This document shows positions 6,912 through 16,457 of a DNA stretch of 39,267 bases, one piece after another. The notes under the pieces were generated by a model. That model was not told where the DNA came from, searched no databases, and worked only from the letters and a program-made list of their open reading frames with translations. The first letter of the stretch is position 1; every line of letters begins with the position of its first letter. The stretch covers positions 1 to 39,267 of the forward strand of contig JADFJB010000027.1 of assembly GCA_022566355.1 (NCBI GenBank). The letters run 5' to 3'. A program made the translations under genes and the position numbers. The DNA comes from a candidate division KSB1 bacterium. Its GTDB lineage: Bacteria > Zhuqueibacterota > JdFR-76 > DREG01.

Positions 6912-9242
6912 TTAAAACCCCCGGCCAAATACAAAATGAGGTTTCCAACCACCAAAACGTTTACCATCTTCAAAATTGTCAAAACCATATGCATAATCAA
7001 AACCAATCAACCCCAACATGGGCATGAAGATTCGAATTCCTACTCCTATTGATCTTTTTAAATCAAATGGATCCGTATCACCAATATTACTCCAAATATT
7101 TCCAGCTTCTGCAAATACCAATCCATAAGCTGTCGGATTATCTAGAAATGGCATTCGAATTTCCAACTGTTGTTTTAATAAAGTTCTTCCACCACTTACC
7201 AAAGCAGCCCCACCGTTTCCGGAAAGTGGGTCATCATATCCTCTTAACGGTGTTGATCGAGTTAATCCTGCACCTCCAATAAAGAATAATTCTAAATACG
7301 GAATTCGAGAGTCAGATCCAAAACCATCAAGATAACCCACATCCGTATTCGTGTGTAGAACCAATTTCCAAAGAAATGGATAATATCCGTTAAACGAAAA
7401 TATATGTTTATGATACGCAACATTACCACCGAGAACTTTTCCAGCGAATTCATTGGTTATAGAAAACTCAGAACCTCTCGTCGGAAATTCTGCGCGATCC
7501 CGGCTATCTCGAGAAAGAGCATAGGTTATACTGCTGCTGGTTAATGGCCAATTTTCAGTAGCAATTCCATTGGGATTAAGCTTTGCGATTCGCTCTGAGA
7601 AATCTGAGAGACTGGTTTGGTCAATCCTATAGATGAAATCGCTACGAAAATAATTATCCGGCCATCGCATTCTTCGTCCAACTCTAAACGTTCCACCACG
7701 ACTAGTTTGCTTATAACCGTAAAAAATGGAATTGTCCCGCTTTGAATCATAAAGTGAGATACCTGCCAAAGTTGGGGTATCGAAAAGCCATGGCTCTGTA
7801 AATCCTATTTGAAAGTTTCTAAAATAACGGCCAAATGTCCAATCAAAATTTAATCGTTGTCCATTCCCAAATAGGTTATTCATACCGACTCCGAGACTTC
7901 CTATAAGGCGGTCCCGTTCACTCCATCCAGCCGACATGTTGGCTTGGTCAGTAGATTTTTCTTCTACCGTAAATAGTATATCTACTTGCTCTTGGTTAAC
8001 AGTGCGAACATCAGGGATTACATTACTAAAATAATTCATAATGAATATTTCACGATGGCTACGCATAAGAGCAGCACGACTAAATACATCGCCTGGTAGA
8101 ATCCTCAACTCTCGACGTATTACTTTTTCTTTGGTTTTGGTGTTTCCCTCAACAAGAATCTTCCGGACTGTTACAGGATCACCTTCGTGAATAATGAATT
8201 TAATATCTAATTGATCTTGTCCTACAGGAATTTCTTGCGGAACTACTTGCGTAAAAATATAGCCATAATCATAATAGATACTGCTTAATTTATCCGTTAC
8301 TGCTTTCTGTAATTCTTCCTGGTTATAATAATCTCCCTCTTTAATGTTCAGTAAATTGCTTAGCAGAACTGTATCAAACAGTTCATTTCCTTCCCAAGTA
8401 ATTTTTCGTATTCTGTAACGAACACCTTCTTGAACCGTGATATCTATGAACAAATTCTCACGAGTTTCATCATAATAGATAGAATCTTTGACGATTTCCA
8501 CATCTCGGAAACCATTTTTTCGATAGAAAGCAAGCAGTCTATCTTTATCTTCCTCATACTCTTTCTTTTTAAAATCTCCCCCAAACCACCACCACTTGTT
8601 TTCTTTCGTGTCCTTTAGTTGCTTTTTTAGCTTTCCATCATCGAAGTTTGTATTACCCGTGAAGGATATTTTTTTAATATTTACTTTTTGCCCTTCATCG
8701 ATATTGAAAACAAGTTTAACACGGTTTGGTTTATCGCTTTTATTGGTATCAGCGGCCACACTTGTCAACAAAAAACCCTTTTCCTCATAGAGCTTAAGGA
8801 TTGTATTTTCATTTCTTACGATTTTTGAAGGATTATAGATTTGGCCCGGATAAAGGTTCAAAGCTTCTTGAAGATCTCTTTCTTTAATTTTTTTGTTGCC
8901 TTCAAACGAATAACTCTCAACACGTGGATGTTCAGTTAATTCCAATCTTAAGTAATAATTATCTCCTACTTGACGTTCCACTCTTAATTGAATATCAGAA
9001 AAAATACCCAATCCCCAAAGCTGTTTTATTGACTTTTGGATTTGATCTCCGGATATTTCACTTCCTTCTGTCAATCCGGCTGTCATCAAAATAATATTCG
9101 CGTCGGTGGTTTGATTACCTACTACAGAGACACTAATTATTTTAATAGATTTCTTTTGTGCAATTGTCAAAGAACAAAATACCGTAATGTTTAAGCAAAA
9201 AAATGACAGAAATATAATAATTTTGTACGATCGTTTCAACAT
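6912..9242 (-). CDS. bamA: Outer-membrane protein assembly factor BamA (Omp85)
   Basis: Central component of the machinery that inserts beta-barrel proteins into the outer membrane. A signal peptide occupies about residues 1-28. Five POTRA domains (about 30-430) follow, recognisable by repeats such as SVVGNQTTDANI, FEGNKKIKERDL, FTGNTNFDDGKL, WEGNELFDTVLL and VEGNTKTKEKVI. A 16-strand barrel completes the protein, with the L6 loop motif STPLRGYDDPL, where the family has VRGF/VRGY. It ends in phenylalanine, the normal outer-membrane barrel end. Length 776 is typical. The ATG at 9242 has a GGAGGT box nine bases upstream. It follows tamB by 23 bp and precedes ompH. Confidence 0.97.
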   Translation of the reverse strand: MLKRSYKIIIFLSFFCLNITVFCSLTIAQKKSIKIISVSVVGNQTTDANIILMTAGLTEGSEISGDQIQKSIKQLWGLGIFSDIQLRVERQVGDNYYLRLELTEHPRVESYSFEGNKKIKERDLQEALNLYPGQIYNPSKIVRNENTILKLYEEKGFLLTSVAADTNKSDKPNRVKLVFNIDEGQKVNIKKISFTGNTNFDDGKLKKQLKDTKENKWWWFGGDFKKKEYEEDKDRLLAFYRKNGFRDVEIVKDSIYYDETRENLFIDITVQEGVRYRIRKITWEGNELFDTVLLSNLLNIKEGDYYNQEELQKAVTDKLSSIYYDYGYIFTQVVPQEIPVGQDQLDIKFIIHEGDPVTVRKILVEGNTKTKEKVIRRELRILPGDVFSRAALMRSHREIFIMNYFSNVIPDVRTVNQEQVDILFTVEEKSTDQANMSAGWSERDRLIGSLGVGMNNLFGNGQRLNFDWTFGRYFRNFQIGFTEPWLFDTPTLAGISLYDSKRDNSIFYGYKQTSRGGTFRVGRRMRWPDNYFRSDFIYRIDQTSLSDFSERIAKLNPNGIATENWPLTSSSITYALSRDSRDRAEFPTRGSEFSITNEFAGKVLGGNVAYHKHIFSFNGYYPFLWKLVLHTNTDVGYLDGFGSDSRIPYLELFFIGGAGLTRSTPLRGYDDPLSGNGGAALVSGGRTLLKQQLEIRMPFLDNPTAYGLVFAEAGNIWSNIGDTDPFDLKRSIGVGIRIFMPMLGLIGFDYAYGFDNFEDGKRFGGWKPHFVFGRGF

Positions 9243-9265
9243 TAGGTCTGTACCTCCAAACTATT

Positions 9266-12200
9266 TTAAAATTCAAAAAAATGTCTAATTTGAATCCGTT
9301 TATCATCTCTTTCAGTGAGAAGTAAACGATCATAATTATACTGTAGTTCCAACAACAAATTTGGGTAAATTCTATATTCCAGATCTAATGAATGTCTTAA
9401 TCCCAGGCCATCTCTCTGGTAAATTGGATCCAGCCCAACTTCTAATTGTCCCGAATATAATAGAAATACATTTTTACTGAGGTATTTGCCAACTGTCAGC
9501 TGTGTACTTCGGAAGAGTAAATACCTACGATGCCTGGTATCTATTTTGCTGTACGCATTTGAATTTAGAAATATAATATTTTTTGCAAAACTTGATCGAA
9601 ATCGAATAACATCTAAGCCCAAAGTCTGCTCTAATTTCCTTTCAACTGGGCGAAAAAGCGGTCTAAATATTAGATTGTCAGTGCTAATACCAATCACATC
9701 CTTAGCTTTATCCGGGAAACTTTGCACAGAATAACCCAAACTCGCTAAAACCTGGATTTCATTTGATCCTACTATATTAGGATTATCAGAAGACAATCTA
9801 AATCTGACATCTTCATCCCATCTACCTTTTTCTAACTCTTGTTTTGTTTCAGGATCATAAAGATACATCGTTAAATAAATATTAGATGGGATTCCCAGAG
9901 AATCAGTAAATGTTGTTCTAGCTCTACCGTAAACTATTGGGAAAATATCATTTTTATCGAACTCGGCTGCAAATTTTTCAATTCCAAAATTGAAATCCAG
10001 GTATTCAATAGTACCTCTCGTCGATTGGAGTACCCCTTCTGAACGAAAGGTATCATCCTCAAATATACCTGTGAAATGCAAATCGCTTATCGGATCGATT
10101 GTTGCATTAATCCAAATATTGTCAAAAAAACCAGGTAACTGCTTTACGTAACGAACATCCTTAACCGGCACTAAATGCACATCCCAAACCATACTATCTA
10201 GTATTTTTTCTGTCAAACTAGGCTCAAGTGGAATGGGCTCCTCAAATTCAAACGGAAAAGTAAACGCTGCATTACTGACAAAGATTTCTCCTGTTGCTAC
10301 AGGATGTTCTTCAGGACCTGATATCGTAAAATATTCCTTATTATCTTTCCCTTTAACCACGAACCACCCATTTTCATCGGGCTTCATTGCACCTGGGATA
10401 TTCAAAGGAACACCCTTTTGATCTGTTTCATCAGATTTAAAATAGATAGTTCCGAAATTAAGCCCCCATTCTGTAATGAATAAGGGATTCGAATTATTAT
10501 TATAGTTTAATGAATCAAATTTAGTAAATGCATAAAAAGAATGTTTTTTAATTGTACCACTTAAGTTAGTTACTGAAACAAATTGATTAACCGGGTTTAA
10601 TTTCACGGTTGCTTCAATATTTTCTACAACCTGGGCAATACTTTTTAATTTAACCTTTCCATTTTTCAGGAGAACTTCACCCTCCGTATAAACGGGATTG
10701 CTATAACTCCCTCCAAATTCCCATTTAAATTTTGCTTCACTCTCTGTTTCCAAAACTTCAGGCATGTCACTAAACAAAATTGCTAACGCGTCTCCCTCGC
10801 CATTAAGTCGAATGTCCATATCTAATTCAGAAGTAAATGGCAAATAGCCTGTACCTGTAATTATAAATTTTTCATTTTTTTGAATGGTAGCATTTTGAAT
10901 ATAAAGTCCGGCAAGAGTACTATCATTTTCTGACTTAGAACCGTTTGTCGACAAATAATTCCCATTTGAAGCGATTAAGTTTGGAAATTTTCCTATTTTC
11001 ATTTTTAATGTATCATATGGTATAAAAAATAACCATCCATCCCTAGCGGTGATTTCTCCGTTAATTTCAGGTTGTTTAAAACTATCTCGAATCGTTAGGT
11101 CAAAATCTCCTGAACCTTTTAGATAATCAAAGTCTTTTAAGATTAAATTCAAAACAGTCGAAATGTCTGTATCTGTTCCCTTAACCTTGACATCCAACAT
11201 CTGTTTCTTGAGATCAATAGTTCCGGTTGCTTCAAACAGAGGGTTGTCTTCTTTAAACAAATTAAGCCTTTCAATAGTAAGCTTATTTCGAACCAGGTTC
11301 AACAACGCCTCTCCGGAATAATACCCCTCTCCTTTAAAAATAATATCTGAAAAACGTAAATCACTATCTACAATTGGAGCATCCACAGATCCACTGAGAT
11401 TAATTTCGCCGTTAATTTGGCCCAGCACATCAAAACTGGGGTTAAGTAAAACACCATCCAAAATATAGATAATATCTGCATTTTTTAGCTCTAATTTACC
11501 TTCAATTTTGCGATCCCCGCTTAATTCGAGCCTTCCATTTGCAAAATAAAAATCCCCTAATTGATACTGTTTCACATTCAAATACTCAGGCCCAATCTCC
11601 AAATCCAGGTAACCGGGGATATTCCCACCAGTATCAGAATGATAAGAGATATCTCCCTGGATTTGCGTATTTTCATCAGATGAACTAAACACACCATCTA
11701 TTTTAAATAATAAATTTGATTCACCGGTATAGATTGTTCGATTTGCGTTAAGGGTATAAGTAGAATAATTCCTGTCTCCGGTTACTTCTCCGCTTAACAG
11801 CAGTAATTTTTTTAAATGATGATGAAGTGGAATGTTTGCTATTTCCCATAAATTTCCACCGAAATTTTCAAATTTGACGAAAAACTGCGGAGAATGATTA
11901 TTGAGTTTTACTTTTACATCAAGCTTGAATGGATTTTCGTCACAATCAACAATCAATTCAAAATTGTCATCATAAAAATTCAGTTTGCCCTCGATCACAG
12001 GTATCTGGCTACTGTCTAAAGTTACACCTGATATTTGAATATCAGAAAAAAATGAATACTTTTTAAAATCACTTTCAAAATGACCGTTCACATTAAATGG
12101 AAGAGTAACCAATTCTTTGTTGAGCTTTTGTGCAACTTTCTCAATTTTAGTAAGATCGCCCGAAACTTTGATATCCATAGATAATGTTGGATTCTCAGGT

Positions 12201-13477
12201 TTTATTGATATGACGCCTTTGCTATCCAGAAAAAGATTATGATAAAAACCTTTAGCTTTTTCAATCAAGAATTTGCCGGAAGAATAATTAAAATAAGTTT
12301 CCACCGAAGTAAACTTTTCACCGAAGATTTCAAAATTTGCAAGATCTATTGAACCGGAAAAAATAGGATTTTGGGTAGTATTTGTCACATGTACATCAAA
12401 ATCCGCCAATCCTTTTAAACCAATTGTTGTTTTACCTCCCCAAATTTCATTATAAACTTTTTCCAGATTTGTTTGATTCGATTGAACAGTTAAATCAAAT
12501 TCAGGATGAAAAATGTTATAAATATTTCCAGCAATTTCAAAATGGCTATCATAACAATTAAAATTACACGATATGAGTTCCAAATTCCAATCGTTAATTT
12601 TAACTTTAGAATTAAAATAATCAAGTTTCAATTTGCCTTGGAAAAGGGTCAAATCGGCGTCTGTAATAGAAATTTCACCATCCAGAGTTAAACTACCGTT
12701 TGGTTTTTCCTTTAAAACCCCACGGCCCATCAATTTTCCTTTTTCAATTTTCAATATCTTTGGATAAATCGATGGAATAGATGTTGATAAGTGGTTATCC
12801 CAAAGACTGACAGAGACGGAATCTATCCTCCCGGCCAGTAAATTAGCTTGACCTTCAAGAATTACATTTTCATTCCTTGAAGCAAACAACCTTCCGGATA
12901 GCCTCACAACAGATTTTGACATGTCTTTTGTACTTATCCAACCCTCAAGATTACTAATAAGAGATATTTCTTCATTCAAGCTATTAACCCAAACGACGGA
13001 GCCTTCTTTTATTACAAGCTTTCCAATAAAATTTATATCTAATAAGGTATTTTCATAAGTTTGTTTTAAGTTCTCCAAATCGATTTTGGGCTGTTCAGAT
13101 TTGCTATTTGGATCTTTAGTGGGATTTCTTTTTATCCGGAAAACAGGCTTTTCCAACACTACATCGGAGATAATTCGGATTGGACTAAAATTATATTTTA
13201 AGGCATTGTAGTAACTAAATCCAAATTTGAGATTTTCAATATTTAGTTGGACTGATTGTTTTGGAAGTTCTAGTGAGACTCTTTTTAATGATATTGATTT
13301 TGGAGATAAATAGAGCTTGTCAATTTTTAACTTGCCTTCAAAATATGGCTGCACCTCAGATAAAATGTATTCTTTCAATCGATCTTCAACCGAATAGCTT
13401 TTCCAGAACATAAATATCCCGATTAGAATAATTACGAATCCAATGGTTGTAAAGGATAATATTTTTCGAAATTTCAT
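9266..13477 (-). CDS. tamB: TamB/AsmA-like intermembrane bridging protein (DUF490 C-terminus)
   Basis: Very long (1403 residues) inner-membrane-anchored protein of the TamB type. Such proteins span the periplasm as a beta-groove and are linked to barrel-protein assembly and phospholipid transport to the outer membrane. There is one N-terminal membrane helix (about 8-25), then an AsmA-like start (LKIDKLYLSPKSI), more than 1000 residues of repeated beta-strand pattern rich in phrases such as GEINLSGS and GDFDLTI, and a C-terminal DUF490-type region ending in a barrel-like segment with terminal Phe. It lies directly before bamA. No tamA-like second Omp85 gene is present, so BamA itself may be the partner (inference). 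The ATG at 13477 has only a weak ribosome-binding site. Confidence 0.9.
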   Translation of the reverse strand: MKFRKILSFTTIGFVIILIGIFMFWKSYSVEDRLKEYILSEVQPYFEGKLKIDKLYLSPKSISLKRVSLELPKQSVQLNIENLKFGFSYYNALKYNFSPIRIISDVVLEKPVFRIKRNPTKDPNSKSEQPKIDLENLKQTYENTLLDINFIGKLVIKEGSVVWVNSLNEEISLISNLEGWISTKDMSKSVVRLSGRLFASRNENVILEGQANLLAGRIDSVSVSLWDNHLSTSIPSIYPKILKIEKGKLMGRGVLKEKPNGSLTLDGEISITDADLTLFQGKLKLDYFNSKVKINDWNLELISCNFNCYDSHFEIAGNIYNIFHPEFDLTVQSNQTNLEKVYNEIWGGKTTIGLKGLADFDVHVTNTTQNPIFSGSIDLANFEIFGEKFTSVETYFNYSSGKFLIEKAKGFYHNLFLDSKGVISIKPENPTLSMDIKVSGDLTKIEKVAQKLNKELVTLPFNVNGHFESDFKKYSFFSDIQISGVTLDSSQIPVIEGKLNFYDDNFELIVDCDENPFKLDVKVKLNNHSPQFFVKFENFGGNLWEIANIPLHHHLKKLLLLSGEVTGDRNYSTYTLNANRTIYTGESNLLFKIDGVFSSSDENTQIQGDISYHSDTGGNIPGYLDLEIGPEYLNVKQYQLGDFYFANGRLELSGDRKIEGKLELKNADIIYILDGVLLNPSFDVLGQINGEINLSGSVDAPIVDSDLRFSDIIFKGEGYYSGEALLNLVRNKLTIERLNLFKEDNPLFEATGTIDLKKQMLDVKVKGTDTDISTVLNLILKDFDYLKGSGDFDLTIRDSFKQPEINGEITARDGWLFFIPYDTLKMKIGKFPNLIASNGNYLSTNGSKSENDSTLAGLYIQNATIQKNEKFIITGTGYLPFTSELDMDIRLNGEGDALAILFSDMPEVLETESEAKFKWEFGGSYSNPVYTEGEVLLKNGKVKLKSIAQVVENIEATVKLNPVNQFVSVTNLSGTIKKHSFYAFTKFDSLNYNNNSNPLFITEWGLNFGTIYFKSDETDQKGVPLNIPGAMKPDENGWFVVKGKDNKEYFTISGPEEHPVATGEIFVSNAAFTFPFEFEEPIPLEPSLTEKILDSMVWDVHLVPVKDVRYVKQLPGFFDNIWINATIDPISDLHFTGIFEDDTFRSEGVLQSTRGTIEYLDFNFGIEKFAAEFDKNDIFPIVYGRARTTFTDSLGIPSNIYLTMYLYDPETKQELEKGRWDEDVRFRLSSDNPNIVGSNEIQVLASLGYSVQSFPDKAKDVIGISTDNLIFRPLFRPVERKLEQTLGLDVIRFRSSFAKNIIFLNSNAYSKIDTRHRRYLLFRSTQLTVGKYLSKNVFLLYSGQLEVGLDPIYQRDGLGLRHSLDLEYRIYPNLLLELQYNYDRLLLTERDDKRIQIRHFFEF

Positions 13478-13604
13478 TCGGTTTTATGAATTACTAAAGT
13501 TAAAGTTAAAATACTTATATGTAAACAATAGATCATTATCTCTTATTTTTTCCTTTAAGACCAACCTATTGAATATAATAAAGTTCCCCTGCTATTCATA
13601 TTTC

Positions 13605-14387
13605 TTATGATGGCAATAATTGCTCGCTGACCCTTCCATATCGTCGTTCTCTTTTCTGGTACGACTGAATAGCTTGATATAAATTATCTCTTCTGAAATC
13701 CGGCCATAGTACATCTGTTATATAGATTTCTGTATAAGCTAGTTGCCATAAAAGAAAATTACTCAAACGAGCTTCACCACTTGTTCTCACCAATAGATCT
13801 GGATCCGGCAAATTTGCCGTGTAAAGGAAATTTGAAAATAATACCTCATCAATATCATCAATGGATATTTCGCCTGATTTTACTTTTTGCGAAATTACTT
13901 TTGTTACGTCGACAATTTCTCTCCTTCCGCCATAGCTCAGGGCGAGATTTAGTGTTAATCCAGTACAATGTTGAGTCTTTTCAATCGCATAATTCAAACT
14001 TTTTCGAGTAAGTAAAGGCAAATCTTCTAATTGGCCAATCGTTATTAAACGAACATTATTTTTAATTAAATCATTTAACTCATCTCTAATAGTATTGACC
14101 AATAAATGCATCAATGCACTAACTTCATCACGGGGACGTTTCCAATTCTCCATTGAAAAAGTATACAATGTAAGAATATCAATTTCTAATTCAGCGCACG
14201 CTTCAACGACGTCACGAACTGATTTAATAGCTTCCCGATGGCCTTTTACACGATTCAAACCTCGTTGCCCAGCCCATCTGCCATTCCCATCCATAATAAC
14301 AGCGATATGGCGAGGTAAATTATCGGCATTTTTTAGTTGATTTAGAATTTCTTCATTTTTTGTCATTTTTTGCACTTTTTTTATCAT
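13605..14387 (-). CDS. uppS: Undecaprenyl (polyprenyl) diphosphate synthase, cis-type
   Basis: Cytoplasmic cis-prenyltransferase that builds the C55 lipid carrier for peptidoglycan and surface polysaccharides from isopentenyl diphosphate. Family motifs are HIAVIMDGNGRWA with the catalytic aspartate at about residue 33, GHREA, TLYTFSMENWKRP, LSYGGRREI, and PDLLVRTSGEARLSNF. The C-terminal block VLWPDF is also present. At 260 residues it is slightly longer than usual because of the N-terminus; a second in-frame ATG at 14366 is an equally plausible start and neither has a clear Shine-Dalgarno box. In many bacteria cdsA follows uppS, but here tamB does. Confidence 0.97.
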   Translation of the reverse strand: MIKKVQKMTKNEEILNQLKNADNLPRHIAVIMDGNGRWAGQRGLNRVKGHREAIKSVRDVVEACAELEIDILTLYTFSMENWKRPRDEVSALMHLLVNTIRDELNDLIKNNVRLITIGQLEDLPLLTRKSLNYAIEKTQHCTGLTLNLALSYGGRREIVDVTKVISQKVKSGEISIDDIDEVLFSNFLYTANLPDPDLLVRTSGEARLSNFLLWQLAYTEIYITDVLWPDFRRDNLYQAIQSYQKRERRYGRVSEQLLPS

Positions 14388-14485
14388 TCACAATAATAAA
14401 AGTTTTATTGTCTAAAATCAAGGTAAAGTATTGAATAGAGCATTATAATAACGTTAGAATTAACTTTGTGTTATCTCATTCATAT

Positions 14486-16399
14486 TTACCTCAGGTCAAT
14501 TTTTCGGATTGAATTGTTCTGAAACTGTAAAAACGTTAAATTGGTATTAACTCTTTGGTTCTCCTCAAAAATATATCTACTTACTATTCCATCAAAAGAA
14601 CGAATATTTTTCAACCTGTTTAGTAGCTCTTTTCGAGAGTTTGTAGCGGATTTTAGACCTTCCAGCAAAAAATTCATAGAATCAAATCCTGTTATCTCTA
14701 ATTTCCCTGGTGTAGTCCCCATTGCCAGTCGAAAATTATTCCTGAATCTTATATAGTTTAAATCGGTCTCGTCAATCATAATATCTGTTGAAAATATAGC
14801 ACCATCTACATATTTATCGTTGTCATTCAAAACGTCATAATCATTCCAATAATTACCACCCAAAAGTTGGGCTTTAATATTATAAAGTGCCAGTTGAGGT
14901 GTTACGTAAGATATTTGCTCTGTATAAACCGGAAGAAAAATTCCATCTATTGAAGTAACGGGCGTGGCTGTGGAATCAACAGGTTTGATTATTTTCTTTT
15001 TACCTTTTTTCTCTTTTTCTTTTGATTCAATTCTTTTTAATTCATTTATAACCGAGTCCACTTCACTGCGATTGTAAAACGGGTTTTCGAACAAAATTGA
15101 ATCCCGCGTCATTTTTTGTAATCCAATTTTTCGAAACTGGCTGATTTGCTTACGCACGTCAGTAACACCCTCATAATACCAGGTTTCCGCCACAATGGTC
15201 CCATTTAACTGATCAATCTTTTGGGCAAAACTGTCAGCAATATTTCTCCCATATTTATCAGCTGGCGCAAGAATCGCGAACGATTTCAAATCTAAATAAT
15301 TAAATGCAAATTCTGCTGTTTTTTCACCAATTACAGAAATATCCGGAGTCATCTGGAAAAGATTATTGCTGATATTGCTCAAACCGGATTCTATCGCAGT
15401 AGGTGCAATAACCGGAATTTCTAAGCGTTCTGTTATCTTAGCTACAATTGCTGTCTTATCACTCTCTAATTCCCCAATTATCCCGATGACATTATAGTTC
15501 TCGACCAGGGCCGTAGTTAAACCTATAGTCGGTAATATTTCACCTTGGGTATCAATTATATCTAACTCAATCCCTAACTCTTTAGCGATAGGATTGTTAT
15601 TTAAAGCAAACTGAATCCCTCGCAACAAACTTTTTGCTTCTTCGGCAAAAAATCCAGATAACGGCAAAATTACACCTACTTTCAAATTCGCATGCGGTGC
15701 ATTTTTAATAGCCACTAAATACTGATTGAATTCTTCTCTCAATCCTTCATTTTGAATATCCTTTATAATTTTCTCTAATATTAAAATCGCATTCTGAACA
15801 TCACCCTGACGATAGGTTTTTATGGCGTCCGACAGTATAAATAAACTTTGGTTTTGCGCTGAAATATATCTATTTCGTAATGCTTGAACATTTTCATAAT
15901 CTACATAATCGACAAGTAAGACTGAAAGGTTTTTCAGAATTGTAGTTTTAGGATTCATACCAGGTTTGTTTTCAAGAATTTCAAGGAGTGAACGAGAGGC
16001 ATCTAAATATCGATTTTGCTTGAATGCAATGATTGATTTTAGGTAAAAAGCGTCTTCTAAGTATTCACTGGTTTTATAATTTTCGATTAGTGTTTGCAGG
16101 TTAACTACTGCTTCCCGGTATTTTCCCTGTTCATATTGTGATCTACTTAAAATGTAGAGCATTCCGGTAATCCGGTGATTAATTGGATAAATTTCCAACA
16201 AACTCTTTAATACTTCATCTACTAACTCATATCTACCGTTTGTAAAGTGATCCAGTACCTTTGGAAATATGTTTTCAACCTCTTTGATATATGGCACTTT
16301 TTTTAGCTGAGTTTGACTACCAAAGCTAGAATTTTGGAAAGCAAGTAGATTATTTGAGAAAAGTATGAATAAAACTAAGTAACTAACCCGGTTAATCAA
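14486..16399 (-). CDS. TPR plus periplasmic-binding-fold protein (LpoA-like / penicillin-binding protein activator family)
   Basis: Exported 637-residue protein. A signal peptide (about 1-20) precedes a TPR-like helical region (about 30-235: NGRYELVDEVLKS, QGKYREAVVNLQTL, QNRYLDASRSLLEIL, RQGDVQNAILILEK). A type-1 periplasmic-binding domain begins at KVGVILPLSGFFAEE (about 240), with GIIGELESDKT and IPVIAPTA, and runs to the end. This is the arrangement of LpoA, which stimulates peptidoglycan synthases. The fold is shared with branched-chain amino-acid receptors, but no transporter genes lie nearby. A lysine-rich insert (KEKEKKGKKK, about 465-480) interrupts the binding domain. Translation likely starts at the TTG at 16399, which has a strong AGGAGG box nine bases upstream. 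It is 58 bp after glmS. Ligand and partner are unknown. Confidence 0.75.
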   Translation of the reverse strand: MINRVSYLVLFILFSNNLLAFQNSSFGSQTQLKKVPYIKEVENIFPKVLDHFTNGRYELVDEVLKSLLEIYPINHRITGMLYILSRSQYEQGKYREAVVNLQTLIENYKTSEYLEDAFYLKSIIAFKQNRYLDASRSLLEILENKPGMNPKTTILKNLSVLLVDYVDYENVQALRNRYISAQNQSLFILSDAIKTYRQGDVQNAILILEKIIKDIQNEGLREEFNQYLVAIKNAPHANLKVGVILPLSGFFAEEAKSLLRGIQFALNNNPIAKELGIELDIIDTQGEILPTIGLTTALVENYNVIGIIGELESDKTAIVAKITERLEIPVIAPTAIESGLSNISNNLFQMTPDISVIGEKTAEFAFNYLDLKSFAILAPADKYGRNIADSFAQKIDQLNGTIVAETWYYEGVTDVRKQISQFRKIGLQKMTRDSILFENPFYNRSEVDSVINELKRIESKEKEKKGKKKIIKPVDSTATPVTSIDGIFLPVYTEQISYVTPQLALYNIKAQLLGGNYWNDYDVLNDNDKYVDGAIFSTDIMIDETDLNYIRFRNNFRLAMGTTPGKLEITGFDSMNFLLEGLKSATNSRKELLNRLKNIRSFDGIVSRYIFEENQRVNTNLTFLQFQNNSIRKIDLR

Positions 16400-16457
16400 A
16401 CAGGTATACCTCCTCTCGTATGAATATTATGAATAAGCTTCAGAAATTCAGATGTGT

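Noticed and set aside
6866-7006. Longer N-terminus for the OmpH/Skp protein
   Set aside because: It overlaps the end of bamA and lacks a signal peptide, whereas the GTG at 6865 gives one and has a good ribosome-binding site.
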